A stretch of 64,000 nt of DNA, from contig NZ_CP128361.1 of assembly GCF_030345075.1 (NCBI RefSeq), positions 5,394,001 through 5,458,000 on the forward strand, read 5' to 3'. The notes beneath the pieces were generated by a model. The model had not been told where the DNA came from. It worked only from the letters and a program-made list of their open reading frames with translations, and did no database searches. Shown one piece after another: positions 34,141 through 43,761 of this stretch. Every line of letters begins with the position of its first letter. The first letter of the stretch is position 1. The translations under genes and the position numbers were made by a program. This DNA is from Solwaraspora sp. WMMA2065 (GTDB lineage: Bacteria > Actinomycetota > Actinomycetes > Mycobacteriales > Micromonosporaceae).

Positions 34141-35455
34141 CGTCGCTGCGGGCAGCCACCGTCGTCATCCGCATCCGCCGGGCCAGCCAGCTGCCGACGA
34201 CCGCCGTGACCAGCAGCAGACCGCTGCCGAGCAGCCCCTGGCCGCCGCCTTCACTGCGCTGTCCGCTGATCGGCCCGATCGCCCATCCGGCTCCTTGGTC
34301 GCCGGTGTCCTGACCGCCCATCCGGGTCGAGCCGCCGGCCAACGTCGGCGCTGCGGACTCCAGACCGGGAGCTGGGCCGAAGCCGACCACACCCGGAGTC
34401 CGGTTGTCGTCGAGCGGATTGCGCGGCACCTCGTCGACCCCGTCGGTCAGCGCGGCCACCGGATCGACCAGGCCGAAGCCGTAGCGATCGTCCCGGCCCG
34501 GCGCGCCCATGTCGCGGGCGGTCTCGATGAGCCGGGTGACCACCGTGCCTGCCGACATCTCCGGGAACCGGGACCGGATCAGTGCTGCTGTCGCGGCCAC
34601 CAGCGGAGCGGCGAAGCTGGTGCCCTGCACCTGCCAGTAGCCGTCCGGTCGGGCGCCGACCAGCCCGGTGGCGGGTGCGGCGAGGACCGTCTCCGGCCCG
34701 GTGATCGAACCGGCCCACAGTTGCTCGCCACCCCGGTCCATCCCGGCGACGGCGACGACGCCTGGCTCCCGGGCTGGATACCAGACCCGCGACGTGCCGT
34801 TGGCCGAGATGTTGCCGGTGCAGGCGACCACCACGACGTCGCTGGCGAACGCGTAGTCCAGCGCGGCGGCCAGCGCCGGGCTGTCGCCGCTGCCGCCCAG
34901 CGACAGGTTGATCACCCGGGCCCCGTTGTCGACCGCCCAGCGGACCGCCTTGGCGACGACCAGCGCGTCGTCGTAGCGGTTCTCCTCGTCGAGCACCCGG
35001 ACCGGCAGAATCCGGGCGTCCGGGGCGAGCCCGAGTACCCCGTCCTCGTCGTCGTCACGGCCGGCGATCAGCGCGGCGACGGTGGTGCCGTGCCCGACCG
35101 GGTCGGACCAGCCGTCACCGTCGTCGACGAAGTCGATCCCGGGTAGTACCTGGCCAGCGAGGTCGATGTGGCTGGCGTCCACCCCGGAATCGATCACCGC
35201 GACCGTGACCCCGGCGCCAGTGGCGTACTGCCAGGCGGTGGTCGCCGACAATTCCCGCAACTGCCACTGTTCGTCCCGGATCGGGTCGTACCGGGCGGGA
35301 AGCGCGGCGCTCGCCGCGGCAGCGGAGCCCGTGCCGGTGCGTACCGGCTCGGGCCCGGGCGGCGCGGCCGGGCCGCTGACTGCGGTCACCAGGACCAGCA
35401 CCGCCCCGACGAGCCAACGGGCGGCGCTGCGTGGATGGCGCGGCAACGACGTCAC
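34061..35455 (-). CDS. mycP: Type VII secretion-associated subtilase (mycosin)
   Basis: A 464-residue S8 protease with a signal peptide (12-36), the triad Asp89 (VIDSGVD), His122 (GHGT), Ser280 (GTSFAAP), and a C-terminal membrane helix (LLGSGLLLVTAVVGSWLA) followed by a basic tail. Mycosins stabilise the ESX membrane complex and process substrates. The gene is 42 bp downstream of eccC. Its 3' end overlaps marP by 80 bp on the opposite strand. GTG start. The C-terminal tail after the helix is longer than usual (about 35 residues). Confidence 0.9.
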   Translation of the reverse strand: MTSLPRHPRSAARWLVGAVLVLVTAVSGPAAPPGPEPVRTGTGSAAAASAALPARYDPIRDEQWQLRELSATTAWQYATGAGVTVAVIDSGVDASHIDLAGQVLPGIDFVDDGDGWSDPVGHGTTVAALIAGRDDDEDGVLGLAPDARILPVRVLDEENRYDDALVVAKAVRWAVDNGARVINLSLGGSGDSPALAAALDYAFASDVVVVACTGNISANGTSRVWYPAREPGVVAVAGMDRGGEQLWAGSITGPETVLAAPATGLVGARPDGYWQVQGTSFAAPLVAATAALIRSRFPEMSAGTVVTRLIETARDMGAPGRDDRYGFGLVDPVAALTDGVDEVPRNPLDDNRTPGVVGFGPAPGLESAAPTLAGGSTRMGGQDTGDQGAGWAIGPISGQRSEGGGQGLLGSGLLLVTAVVGSWLARRMRMTTVAARSDVRHTPRWRSGGCSVLPEPPPTTPPRR

Positions 35456-35497
35456 AATCTGGCCTTCTCACCCCAGCAGACACTTGCTGCACGGAGG

Positions 35498-38400
35498 TTA
35501 CCGCGATTCTGCACTGTCAGAAGCAGTCTTGGGGGAAGCCGATAGCCGGTTCGCGACGCCGGTGGGCCCAGTCGGATCGGCCGCCGGCAGGTACGCCAGT
35601 TGCACCAGACGGATGCCGTCCCGGCGGGTGACCAGCCGACCTCGGCCGGGCGGTAGCGGCTCTGCGCGGACCCCGCCGACAAGTTGCCCCTCGTCGGGGT
35701 CGCCGGAGAGCACCAGGCCCGCGGCGGACGACTCGCGCAACTGCTGGACGAAGGGCTCGTACAGAGCCCGCCCGGCACCCCCGACGCGGCGGGCGAGCAC
35801 CAGGTGCAGGCCGACGTCCCGGGCGTGCACCAGGTACCCCAACAGCGGTTGGATCGGGTTCACCGACCCGGCCGCGACCAGATCGTAGTCATCGACCAGG
35901 ACGAACAGCTCGGGTCCGGTCCACCAGGAGCGGCCGGCCAACTGAGCGGCGGTGAGGTCCGGTCCGGGCAGCCGCCGACGTAGATGATCTGCGGCCGAGT
36001 CGATCAGGTCGGCGGTATGCGACGCGTTGCCGCCGTAGCCGATCAGGTGGTCGGAGTCCACCGCGCCGAGCAGGCTGCGGCGGTAGTCGACGATGATCAA
36101 CCGGGCCTGCTCCGGGGCGAACCGACCGGCGACGGTGGTGGCGAGGGCGCGCAGGAAACTTGACTTGCCGGACTCCGCTTCGCCGAACAGCAGCAGGTGC
36201 GGATCAGCGGCGAAGTCGATCGACACCGGTCGCAGGTCCGACTCGGCCAGCCCGACCTGCAGCCGGAGCCCGGCCGTGCCGGTGCGGTCCAACGCGGCGT
36301 ACGGCACCAGGCCCGGGAGCAGCCGGACCGGCGGTGCCGCCGGCCCTGCCCAGCCGTCGGCGATGGCATCGACCAGTGCGGCGGTGTCGGCCACCGCGGC
36401 GAGGAAGTGCAGGCCGTCGCTGGTGATCCCGCGGCCCGGCGACCCCGGTGGCACGTTGGCGGCCGACCGGTGCGACACCAGCGAATCGATCGGGTCACCG
36501 AGTCGCAGCTCCAGCCGGGAGCCGAACAGATCCCGCAGCGCCGGCCGGAAGTCAGCCCAGCGGGGTGCCGAGGCGACCAGATGCACCCCGTACGACAGGC
36601 CACGGGTGGCCAGGTCGGTGATCGACGGTTCCAGGTCGTCGTACTCGCCGCGCAGGGTGGTCCAGCCGTCGACGACCAGGAAGACGTCACCGTACGGGTC
36701 GTCCGGCGTACTGCCGGTGGCGGTCCCGGTCCCGGTCGCGCGGCGGGCGCGGTACGCGGCCATCGACTCCACCCCGTCCCGGGCGAACCGCCGCTCCCGG
36801 CTCGCGAGCAGGTCGGTGACCTCGGCGACGGTACGCCGTACCGTTGCCGGCTCGGTGCGGACCGTCACTCCGCCGACGTGTGGCAGGTCCCGCAGCCCGG
36901 CCAACGCCCCGCCGCCAAAGTCGAGGCAGTACACCTGCACCTCGGCCGGCGAACGGCTCAGCGCCAGGGCGCAGATCAATGTCCGGATCAGCTGGGACTT
37001 TCCGCTCTGCGGTGCGCCGACCACCGCGACGTGCCCGGCCGCCCCGTCCAGGTCCAGCCACAAGGGATCCCGGCGCTGCTCGTACGGCTTGTCGACCGCG
37101 GCGACGGCCACCCGCAGCTGTTCCGACCGGTCCGGGTCGGCCACGGCCGGGCCCCGACCGGGCACCAGCCGCACCGGACCGAGCAGGTCATCCAGCTGGG
37201 GCGGCTCGCCCAGCGGCGGCAGCCAGACCCGGTGCGCCGGTGGACCGTTCCGGGCCAGCCGGTCGACGCTCACCTCGAGCAGGCTGGCCCCGGTGCCCGA
37301 CGTGCCGGGCGCGGCCGACGGTTCGGGCCGGGTGGCGGCCGCCGGCACCGGGTGCGTCCGGAAGCCGTACAGCATGGGCGTCGAGCGGGGACCACCGGCC
37401 CGGCGCGGGGCCGGTCGGCGGTACGGCCCGGAGACGTAGGCGGCCCGGAACCGGACCGGTGCCCCGGTGCCGTACCGCAGGAAACCGTGACCCGGCTCGC
37501 GGGGCAGGTGGTACGCGTCCGGTACCCCGAGGACCGCCCGCGACTCCAGCGCCGAGAAGGTCCGCAGCCCGATCTGGTACGCCAGATGGGTGTCCAGTCC
37601 GCGCAACCGGCCCTCGTCCACCCGTTGCGAGGCGAGCACCAGGTGCATCCCCAGGGACCGTCCGACCCGGCCGATCTGCAGGAAGATGTCGATGAAGTCG
37701 GGCTTGGCGGTGAGCAGTTCGGTGAACTCGTCGCAGACGATCACCAGTGACGGCAGCGGCGGCAGGGTCTCGTCGGTCGGCTGTACCCGCAGGTAGTCCT
37801 GTCGGCTGGCCAGGTTGCCCGCCCGGCGCAGCAGCTGCTGGCGGCGGACCACCTCACCATGCAGCGCGTCGGCCATCCGGTCCACCAGCGGCAGCTCCTG
37901 CGCCAGGTTGGTGATCACCGCCGCGGTGTGCGGTAACCGGTCCAGCGCGGCGAACGTTGCTCCACCCTTGAAATCGATCAGGACGAGGTTCAACGACTCC
38001 GGCGGGTGGGTGAGAGCCAACCCGAGGACCAGCGTACGGAGCAGCTCCGACTTGCCGGAGCCGGTGGCACCGACCACCAGCCCGTGCGGCCCCATGCCGT
38101 GCAGCGCCGACTCCTTGAGATCGAGCTCGACCGGCTGCCCCTCGGCGGTGACCCCGAACGGGACCCGCAGGTGGCGGTCGACTGACGGGCTGCGGTCCGG
38201 TCCGGCCGTCGTCCACCAGCGGGCGCCGGCACCACCGCTGCCGAAGCCGAGCAGCTGGACCAGGTCCGCCTGGGCCACTGCGGCGGATCGGGCCGGCCCG
38301 CTGTTCGTCGCGAGCCGTAGCGGGGCGAGCTGGCGGGCGAGGGCCTCCGCTTCGACGACACCCAGCCCGTCGGCCGTCCCGGTGTCGATGGGCCCGGTCG

Positions 38401-39508
38401 ACCCACGGATGACCAGCCGACCGGACGGGCCGACCGACAGCTCCACGGTGACCCGGTCGAGTATCCGGGGTGCCGGTACGCCCACCTGGACCACGGTGAC
38501 GCCGTTTCCGCCGCCGTCGTTCGCTCCGGTCCTGTCGTTCGCTCCGGTCCCGTCGTTCGGCTGAGTGCCGTCGCACACCACCACGACGTGCGCGGGGGAC
38601 ATCGAGTCCAGCAGCCGAGCCAGCTCCGCTGCGCTGCCGGCGACCAACCGCAGCGGGCCGGTGGCGTCGGTGCGCTGCGGATGACCAGCGTGCGGTAGCC
38701 ACTTGACCCACTCCCACCGGTCGCGGCGGTCGGCCGGCGCGTAGATCGCGATGCGCAGGTCGTCCGGGGCGTGCAGGACGGCCAGCTGGGCCAGCACCGC
38801 GCGTACCAGCGCGGCCGGTGCCCCGTCCGGGGCATCGCCGTCCGGCCGTCCGACGACGAAGATCCGGGCGACGTCACGCAGCCCGACCACGATCGGCAGC
38901 CCCGGCACCACCGAGTACGAGTCGATGAACCGTCGTAGCGCCGCAGCAGTGAGCGGCTCGATCTCGTCCACAGGCCGGTCGTCGGCCGGTGGCACGAGCG
39001 GGGTGGCGAGTGGGCGTGATCCGACCCCGACCCGTACGGTCGCGAAATCCCGGTCGTGCGGTCGGCGCTCCCAGACCCGGCTGCTCGCCGCCGTCGACCA
39101 CAACCGATCGGGATCCGGGTACCGGTAGTTCAGTGCGGTCCGTTGCCGGTCCACGGTCCCCCGGACCTGGCCGCGTAGGCCGGCCAACTGCCGTAGGTAG
39201 CGACGCCGGGCCAGGTCGGTCGCGGACCGCGTGCCGGCACCGGGCGCGGAGTTCCAACTGGTCGCCAGCATGGCCAGCGTCGACACCCCGAACACCGCGG
39301 CCATCAGGTACGGGTAGACCCCGCCGTCGCGGCCCGGCAGCACTGCCATCGCCACCGATCCGCCGGCCATCGGCAGCAGGGCCAGCAGGCGTTGCCAGCG
39401 GCCGGAGTCCGGATCGGCGACCTGCGGAGGCGGGGGGATGCGGACCTCCCCGGCCGGGATCCCGGGTGCCGGACGACGCTCGGATCTGTTGAGGACGATG
39501 CCCGCCAT
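35498..39508 (-). CDS. eccC: EccC-type T7SS ATPase (EccCa-EccCb fused)
   Basis: A 1336-residue FtsK/SpoIIIE protein. Two N-terminal membrane helices (about 40-85) are followed by an EccC-specific region and three ATPase domains with P-loops GATGSGKSE (about 480), GAPQSGKSQ (about 830) and GEAESGKSS (about 1108). Walker B of the first is LVIVCDEF. In ESX systems EccC is the motor that recruits and drives Esx substrates. Here EccCa and EccCb are one chain, as in Firmicutes EssC and several actinobacteria. Start at ATG 39508, divergent from eccD by 103 bp. Confidence 0.93.
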   Translation of the reverse strand: MAGIVLNRSERRPAPGIPAGEVRIPPPPQVADPDSGRWQRLLALLPMAGGSVAMAVLPGRDGGVYPYLMAAVFGVSTLAMLATSWNSAPGAGTRSATDLARRRYLRQLAGLRGQVRGTVDRQRTALNYRYPDPDRLWSTAASSRVWERRPHDRDFATVRVGVGSRPLATPLVPPADDRPVDEIEPLTAAALRRFIDSYSVVPGLPIVVGLRDVARIFVVGRPDGDAPDGAPAALVRAVLAQLAVLHAPDDLRIAIYAPADRRDRWEWVKWLPHAGHPQRTDATGPLRLVAGSAAELARLLDSMSPAHVVVVCDGTQPNDGTGANDRTGANDGGGNGVTVVQVGVPAPRILDRVTVELSVGPSGRLVIRGSTGPIDTGTADGLGVVEAEALARQLAPLRLATNSGPARSAAVAQADLVQLLGFGSGGAGARWWTTAGPDRSPSVDRHLRVPFGVTAEGQPVELDLKESALHGMGPHGLVVGATGSGKSELLRTLVLGLALTHPPESLNLVLIDFKGGATFAALDRLPHTAAVITNLAQELPLVDRMADALHGEVVRRQQLLRRAGNLASRQDYLRVQPTDETLPPLPSLVIVCDEFTELLTAKPDFIDIFLQIGRVGRSLGMHLVLASQRVDEGRLRGLDTHLAYQIGLRTFSALESRAVLGVPDAYHLPREPGHGFLRYGTGAPVRFRAAYVSGPYRRPAPRRAGGPRSTPMLYGFRTHPVPAAATRPEPSAAPGTSGTGASLLEVSVDRLARNGPPAHRVWLPPLGEPPQLDDLLGPVRLVPGRGPAVADPDRSEQLRVAVAAVDKPYEQRRDPLWLDLDGAAGHVAVVGAPQSGKSQLIRTLICALALSRSPAEVQVYCLDFGGGALAGLRDLPHVGGVTVRTEPATVRRTVAEVTDLLASRERRFARDGVESMAAYRARRATGTGTATGSTPDDPYGDVFLVVDGWTTLRGEYDDLEPSITDLATRGLSYGVHLVASAPRWADFRPALRDLFGSRLELRLGDPIDSLVSHRSAANVPPGSPGRGITSDGLHFLAAVADTAALVDAIADGWAGPAAPPVRLLPGLVPYAALDRTGTAGLRLQVGLAESDLRPVSIDFAADPHLLLFGEAESGKSSFLRALATTVAGRFAPEQARLIIVDYRRSLLGAVDSDHLIGYGGNASHTADLIDSAADHLRRRLPGPDLTAAQLAGRSWWTGPELFVLVDDYDLVAAGSVNPIQPLLGYLVHARDVGLHLVLARRVGGAGRALYEPFVQQLRESSAAGLVLSGDPDEGQLVGGVRAEPLPPGRGRLVTRRDGIRLVQLAYLPAADPTGPTGVANRLSASPKTASDSAESR

Positions 39509-39523
39509 CGCGTCAGCTAACAC

Positions 39524-39531
39524 CTACGTAG
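39524..39531. promoter_or_regulatory. Palindrome between eccC and eccD
   Basis: CTACGTAG with partly symmetrical flanks (AACAC on the left, GTGTT on the right, one base off) sits in the divergent 103-bp gap, 16 bp before the eccC start and 81 bp before eccD. It could be an operator controlling both genes; inference from symmetry and place. Confidence 0.3.
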
Positions 39532-39611
39532 AGTGTTCCGCAATGGACCGGCGGTGGATGGCGGTCGCCGGTCCGGCACCGGTCCGGCCGTCGCGGCGTC
39601 GAGGAGGGGCG

Positions 39612-40961
39612 ATGAACGTGAGCCTGGCCAGGATCACCGTCTGCGGACCGCACCGCCGACTGGATCTCGCCCTGCCCGGACACGTGCCGGTCGCCGAGCT
39701 GCTGCCGGAACTGCTGCGGCACAACGGGGACGGGCTGGCCGACGACGGGGAACGGCACGGAGGCTGGGTGCTGCGTCGGGCGGACGGGGCGCCGGTGTCT
39801 GCCGGGCAGGCGCTGCGCCAGCAGGGGATCCGCGACGGCGACGTGCTGCATCTGGTGCCCGGGCGGACCTACTGGCCGGAGCCGGAGTACGACGACGTCG
39901 CCGAGGCGATTGCGGCCGCCGCCAGTCAGCAGGGCCGGACCTGGTCGGCCGCGACAACCAGAGGGTACGCGCTCGGCGCGGCCGGGCTGTGGCTCGGCGC
40001 GGGATGGCTGGTGCTGGTCGGGGCCGGCACCGGGACGGCCGAGCGGGCAAGGGTGGCGGTCCTCGTCGGGGCTGCGGTGCTCGCCGTCGGGGTACTGGCC
40101 GGACGGGTCTGGCGGGACGCGGCGGCCGGCGTCGTGCTCGGGGCCGGCTCGTTGCCGTACGCGTTCGCCGCCGGTCTGCTCGCTGCCGGCGACGGTGATC
40201 CGGTCGGGCTGCGTCCCGACGACTGGCCGACCGCCGCGGCCATGGCGACCGGGTTACTCGTGCTGCTGGGCACGGCGGTGACTGCCGGGGCTGCGGTGCC
40301 CGCCGGCGGGCCGATCTTCGTCGCCGTGGTGACCGTGGCTGGGCTCGGCTCGATGGCGGCCATCGCCGCGTCGACGGTCACCGGGGCGGCCGGCGCGGCG
40401 GCCGGACTGCTGGTGGTGGTCGGTTGCGGGGTCGGGTTGCTGCCCCGACTCGCCGTCCGGCTCGGCCAGGTGCCGACCGTCGTCGGGACGAGCGACCGGG
40501 TGCCGGGTGCCGTGGCCCGGGCCGAGCAACTACTCACCGGGATGCTGATCGGGTACGCCGCCGTCGGCGTCGCGGCCAGCGTGGTGCTGGCGCAGGTCGG
40601 CGGGGTGGTCGGGGTGGTGCTGGTCGGCGTCGTCGGGCTGGCGATGTCACTGCGCTCGCGGTCGTTCGTCAGTACCCGGCAGCGGCCGCCACTGCTTGTC
40701 GCGGGGGCAGCGGCCACGACACTGTCCGTGTTCGGCGCGCTGCCGGCGTACCTGCCGGTGTCGCCGTCGACGTTGGTCGTGGCCGTGGGCATGGTCGCGG
40801 TGTCGACCGCTGCGGTCGGTGCCCGGTACGCCGGCCGGTCACCGTCGCCGTACCTGAGCCGGGCGGCCGACCTGCTGGAGATCACCGCGCTGGTCAGCGT
40901 CGTTCCGCTGGCCGGTGCCGTCTTCGGGCTCTACCGGTGGGCCGTCGGGCTGCTCGGCTGA
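39612..40961 (+). CDS. eccD: EccD-type T7SS membrane protein
   Basis: A 449-residue protein. Residues 1-85 are a ubiquitin-like domain (LARITVCGPHRRLDLALPGH, GWVLRRADG, DGDVLHLVPG); then about eleven membrane helices, rich in Val, Ala and Gly. EccD forms the membrane wall of the ESX core complex. GAGGAGGGG lies 5 bp before the ATG, a strong ribosome site. EccB and EccE, the other core parts, are not in this window. Convergent with ppa across a hairpin. Confidence 0.9.
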   Translation: MNVSLARITVCGPHRRLDLALPGHVPVAELLPELLRHNGDGLADDGERHGGWVLRRADGAPVSAGQALRQQGIRDGDVLHLVPGRTYWPEPEYDDVAEAIAAAASQQGRTWSAATTRGYALGAAGLWLGAGWLVLVGAGTGTAERARVAVLVGAAVLAVGVLAGRVWRDAAAGVVLGAGSLPYAFAAGLLAAGDGDPVGLRPDDWPTAAAMATGLLVLLGTAVTAGAAVPAGGPIFVAVVTVAGLGSMAAIAASTVTGAAGAAAGLLVVVGCGVGLLPRLAVRLGQVPTVVGTSDRVPGAVARAEQLLTGMLIGYAAVGVAASVVLAQVGGVVGVVLVGVVGLAMSLRSRSFVSTRQRPPLLVAGAAATTLSVFGALPAYLPVSPSTLVVAVGMVAVSTAAVGARYAGRSPSPYLSRAADLLEITALVSVVPLAGAVFGLYRWAVGLLG

Positions 40962-40971
40962 GCAGCCCGAC
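40944..40971. terminator. Terminator spanning the eccD stop
   Basis: A perfect 12-bp stem (GTCGGGCTGCTC, 40944-40955, with 40960-40971) and GGCT loop lies over the eccD stop codon, 11 bp from the convergent ppa stop. It should end both transcripts. Confidence 0.75.
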
Positions 40972-40982
40972 GCCTGATCAGG

Positions 40983-41489
40983 TCAGTGGGCCGACTCGCC
41001 GCGCTCCAGGGCGGCCTCCCGGCGGCGGAACGACGCCTGGATCTCGGCCTCTGCCTCGACCCGGCCGACCCAGGTCGCGCCTTCGACCGACTTGCCCGGC
41101 TCCAGGTCCTTGTAGACGACGAAGAAGTGCTGGATCTCCAGGCGGTCGAATTCGCCGAGGTGGTGGATGTCGCGCAGGTGCTCCTGCCGGGGATCCTCGT
41201 ACGGCACGCAGAGCACCTTGTCGTCGGCGCCCTTCTCGTCCTTCATCCGGAACATGCCGATCGCCCGGCACCGGATGAGGCATCCTGGGAAGGTGGGTTC
41301 CGGTACGAGCACCAGTGCGTCCAGCGGGTCGTCGTCCTGCCCGAGGGTGCCCTCGATGAAACCGTAGTCGGCTGGATACTGCGTCGAAGTGAACAGGGTG
41401 CGGTCCAGCCGGATCCGGCCGGTCGCATGATCGACCTCATACTTGTTCCGGTGACCCTTGGGGATCTCAACCGTAACGTCGAAATCCAT
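40983..41489 (-). CDS. ppa: Inorganic pyrophosphatase
   Basis: A 168-residue family I soluble pyrophosphatase: [18 protein letters not shown] at the start, [11 protein letters not shown], the signature [10 protein letters not shown] with three Mg-binding Asp residues, and the C-terminal [11 protein letters not shown]. It hydrolyses PPi and drives biosynthetic reactions. Length is normal for bacteria. The start at 41489 gives the family's MDFDVT; a GTG six bases upstream is possible. Confidence 0.96.
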   Translation of the reverse strand: MDFDVTVEIPKGHRNKYEVDHATGRIRLDRTLFTSTQYPADYGFIEGTLGQDDDPLDALVLVPEPTFPGCLIRCRAIGMFRMKDEKGADDKVLCVPYEDPRQEHLRDIHHLGEFDRLEIQHFFVVYKDLEPGKSVEGATWVGRVEAEAEIQASFRRREAALERGESAH

Positions 41490-41637
41490 ACTCACGCTCC
41501 CTCGTCGCCCGCGCTGGCTACGGAAATAGAGCGGTACGCCGTCCGGGCGTTGCCCCGCCCGACCGTTTCGGCTCCCGCTCGCTTTGTGAACACAAGTAGT
41601 GTCGCCTAGTCCGTTCGTCAGTTGGGAGGTGGGGCCA

Positions 41638-43710
41638 GTGGGGAGGGAAGACTCACAGTCCGCTGGGGCCGTCGGTGAACCCGACCGGGCCGACGGAGCG
41701 CCAAGTCCCACGTCGGAGGGTAGTGGATCGTCCGCGAAAGGTGACCAAGTGGTCCCGCCGGAGGACTCTGCCGCCGCCCCGGCCGGTGCGCGCGATCCAG
41801 ATCCGACGGCATCGGGCCGGGCCGCTCCGCCGCCGGCCGCCCCGCCGCCGCCCACTGGGAACCCATCTGTTAAGGCAACCCCGCCGGCCACCGGGTCGGC
41901 GCCCGTGACCGGCCGGGCCAACGTGCCGGCCGTGTCCGGCGGCGCCGACGCGGCTCCGGCCGACGTCTCGGAGGGCGGCCACCGCGGACGCGCGTCGGTG
42001 CCGGCTCGTGGCACCGCCAGACCGGTTCCGCCGCCCGAGCCTGTACCGGCTGAGTCTGCGCCGACTGGCGGTGCACCATCCGGCTCGGCACCAGCTGCAC
42101 CATCCGGCGCTGCACCGTCCGGGTCGGCGCCGGCTCAGCCGGCGCCACCGGTTAGCCAGTCGTCACCTGACCGGCACCGCCGGGCCCGGCTGCTGACCGC
42201 CGCCGTCGCCGTCGTCGTCCTGCTGGCCGGTGGTACCTCGATCGCGGTACTCCGGCCGGGCCCGGTGGCCGGCTGGCTCGGTGCCGCCGAGGTGAGCCCG
42301 AGCCCGAGCATGTCCGCCGAGCCGACGCCGGGCCCGGTGCTGGCCGGGTTGGCCGCCGACGCCCCGATTCCCACCACGGCCGGGCTGACCGAGACCCTGG
42401 ACAAGGCGATCAACCGATCCGGCCTCGGTGACCGGGTGCACGTTTCGGTCCGGGACATGACGACCGGCGCGGTCCTGTACGGTCGCGAACCGGCGGCGCT
42501 GACCGTGCCGGCGTCGACCACCAAACTGGTCACCGCGGCGACGGTGCTGGCCGCGGTCGGGCCGACACACCGGATCACGACCCGGGTGGTCGCGGGAGCC
42601 GCGCCCGGCGAGGTGGTGCTGATCGGCGGCGGTGACCCGACCTTGTCGATCGATGACACCGGGTTCTATCCGGGGGCCGCCCGGCTCGACGTGCTGGCCG
42701 CCGCCACCCGTAGCGCCCTCGGTGACACGACGCCGACCAGGGTGCTGATCGACAGTTCGCTCTTCTCCGGACCGGCGTTCGGGCCCGGGTGGGACGACGA
42801 CATCCCGACCGGCGGGTACGCGGCCGCGATCACCGCGCTGATGGTGGACGGTGCCCGGACCGATCCCGCCGCAGCCAAGGGCTGGGCGCCGCGCTCGGCC
42901 GCACCGGACCTGGCTGCCGGCCGGGCCTTCGCCCGTGCTCTCGGGCTGCCGGCGGACGCGGTGGACACCACACCGGCCGGCTACACCGACCAGCTGCCGG
43001 GCTCGCCGACGCAGCCCGTCGGCGGCACCGACGCGGTCGCCAGCGCACCGACCACGTCGGCGACCGGGCAGCCGGCGACCCCCCACCGGTCGTCGGGGGC
43101 AAACCCCGACCAGCCGGCGGACGCCGGCCCGGGTGCCGAACTGGCCCGGATCGAATCGCCGCCGATGGCCCGGCTGGTCGAGATGATGCTCGCCGACAGT
43201 GACAACGTCCTCGCCGAAGCGCTCGCCCGGCAGGTCGCCATCGCCCGGGGCGAACCCGCGTCGTTCGCCGGGGCGGCGGTCGCGATGGACGCCGTACTGG
43301 CTGAACTCGGGTTGCCGGCCGACCAGAGCGACCTGTACGACGGCAGCGGCCTGTCCCGCAGCAACCGGGTGACCCCGGGACTGCTGACCGAGCTGACCGT
43401 GCTCGCCGGCAGCGGCGACCGTCCCGCGCTGACCGGGCTGTTCTCCGGTCTGCCGGTCGCCGCCTGGTCCGGCACCCTGCAGGGGCGGTACCAGACGGCG
43501 GACGCCCCGCAGCGGGTCGGCGCGGGCGTGGTGCGGGCCAAGACCGGGTCGTTGTCCGGCATCAACGCGTTGGCCGGCACGGTGACCACCGCCGACGGCC
43601 GACTGTTGGCGTTCGCGGTGCTGGCCGACGAGGTGCCGTTGCTCATCGACGCTGCCCAGGCCGGCCTGGACCGGATCGCCGCGACCCTGGCCCGGTGCGG
43701 TTGCCGTTGA
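41638..43710 (+). CDS. dacB: D-Ala-D-Ala carboxypeptidase, PBP4 type
   Basis: A 690-residue S13 peptidase. Residues 1-180 form a low-complexity cytoplasmic region rich in Pro, Ala, Gly and Ser (repeats such as APSGSAPA). A membrane helix follows (about 184-205). The penicillin-binding domain has STTK (Ser293, Lys296), SDN (521-523) and KTG (635-637), each with its family context ([28 protein letters not shown]). It trims peptidoglycan stem peptides outside. GTG at 41638 is chosen because GGAGGTGG precedes it; the frame is open upstream to 41599. The cytoplasmic leader is unusually long. Confidence 0.92.
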   Translation: MGREDSQSAGAVGEPDRADGAPSPTSEGSGSSAKGDQVVPPEDSAAAPAGARDPDPTASGRAAPPPAAPPPPTGNPSVKATPPATGSAPVTGRANVPAVSGGADAAPADVSEGGHRGRASVPARGTARPVPPPEPVPAESAPTGGAPSGSAPAAPSGAAPSGSAPAQPAPPVSQSSPDRHRRARLLTAAVAVVVLLAGGTSIAVLRPGPVAGWLGAAEVSPSPSMSAEPTPGPVLAGLAADAPIPTTAGLTETLDKAINRSGLGDRVHVSVRDMTTGAVLYGREPAALTVPASTTKLVTAATVLAAVGPTHRITTRVVAGAAPGEVVLIGGGDPTLSIDDTGFYPGAARLDVLAAATRSALGDTTPTRVLIDSSLFSGPAFGPGWDDDIPTGGYAAAITALMVDGARTDPAAAKGWAPRSAAPDLAAGRAFARALGLPADAVDTTPAGYTDQLPGSPTQPVGGTDAVASAPTTSATGQPATPHRSSGANPDQPADAGPGAELARIESPPMARLVEMMLADSDNVLAEALARQVAIARGEPASFAGAAVAMDAVLAELGLPADQSDLYDGSGLSRSNRVTPGLLTELTVLAGSGDRPALTGLFSGLPVAAWSGTLQGRYQTADAPQRVGAGVVRAKTGSLSGINALAGTVTTADGRLLAFAVLADEVPLLIDAAQAGLDRIAATLARCGCR

Positions 43711-43761
43711 CCGGGGCATGATCACCAGGGTCGGCGGGCGTCACCCGGGTACGGTGGGTGC

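Noticed and set aside
36197-37750. Plus-strand frame of 517 codons over eccC
   Set aside because: Overlaps three intact P-loops read from the minus strand; no ribosome site or homology.
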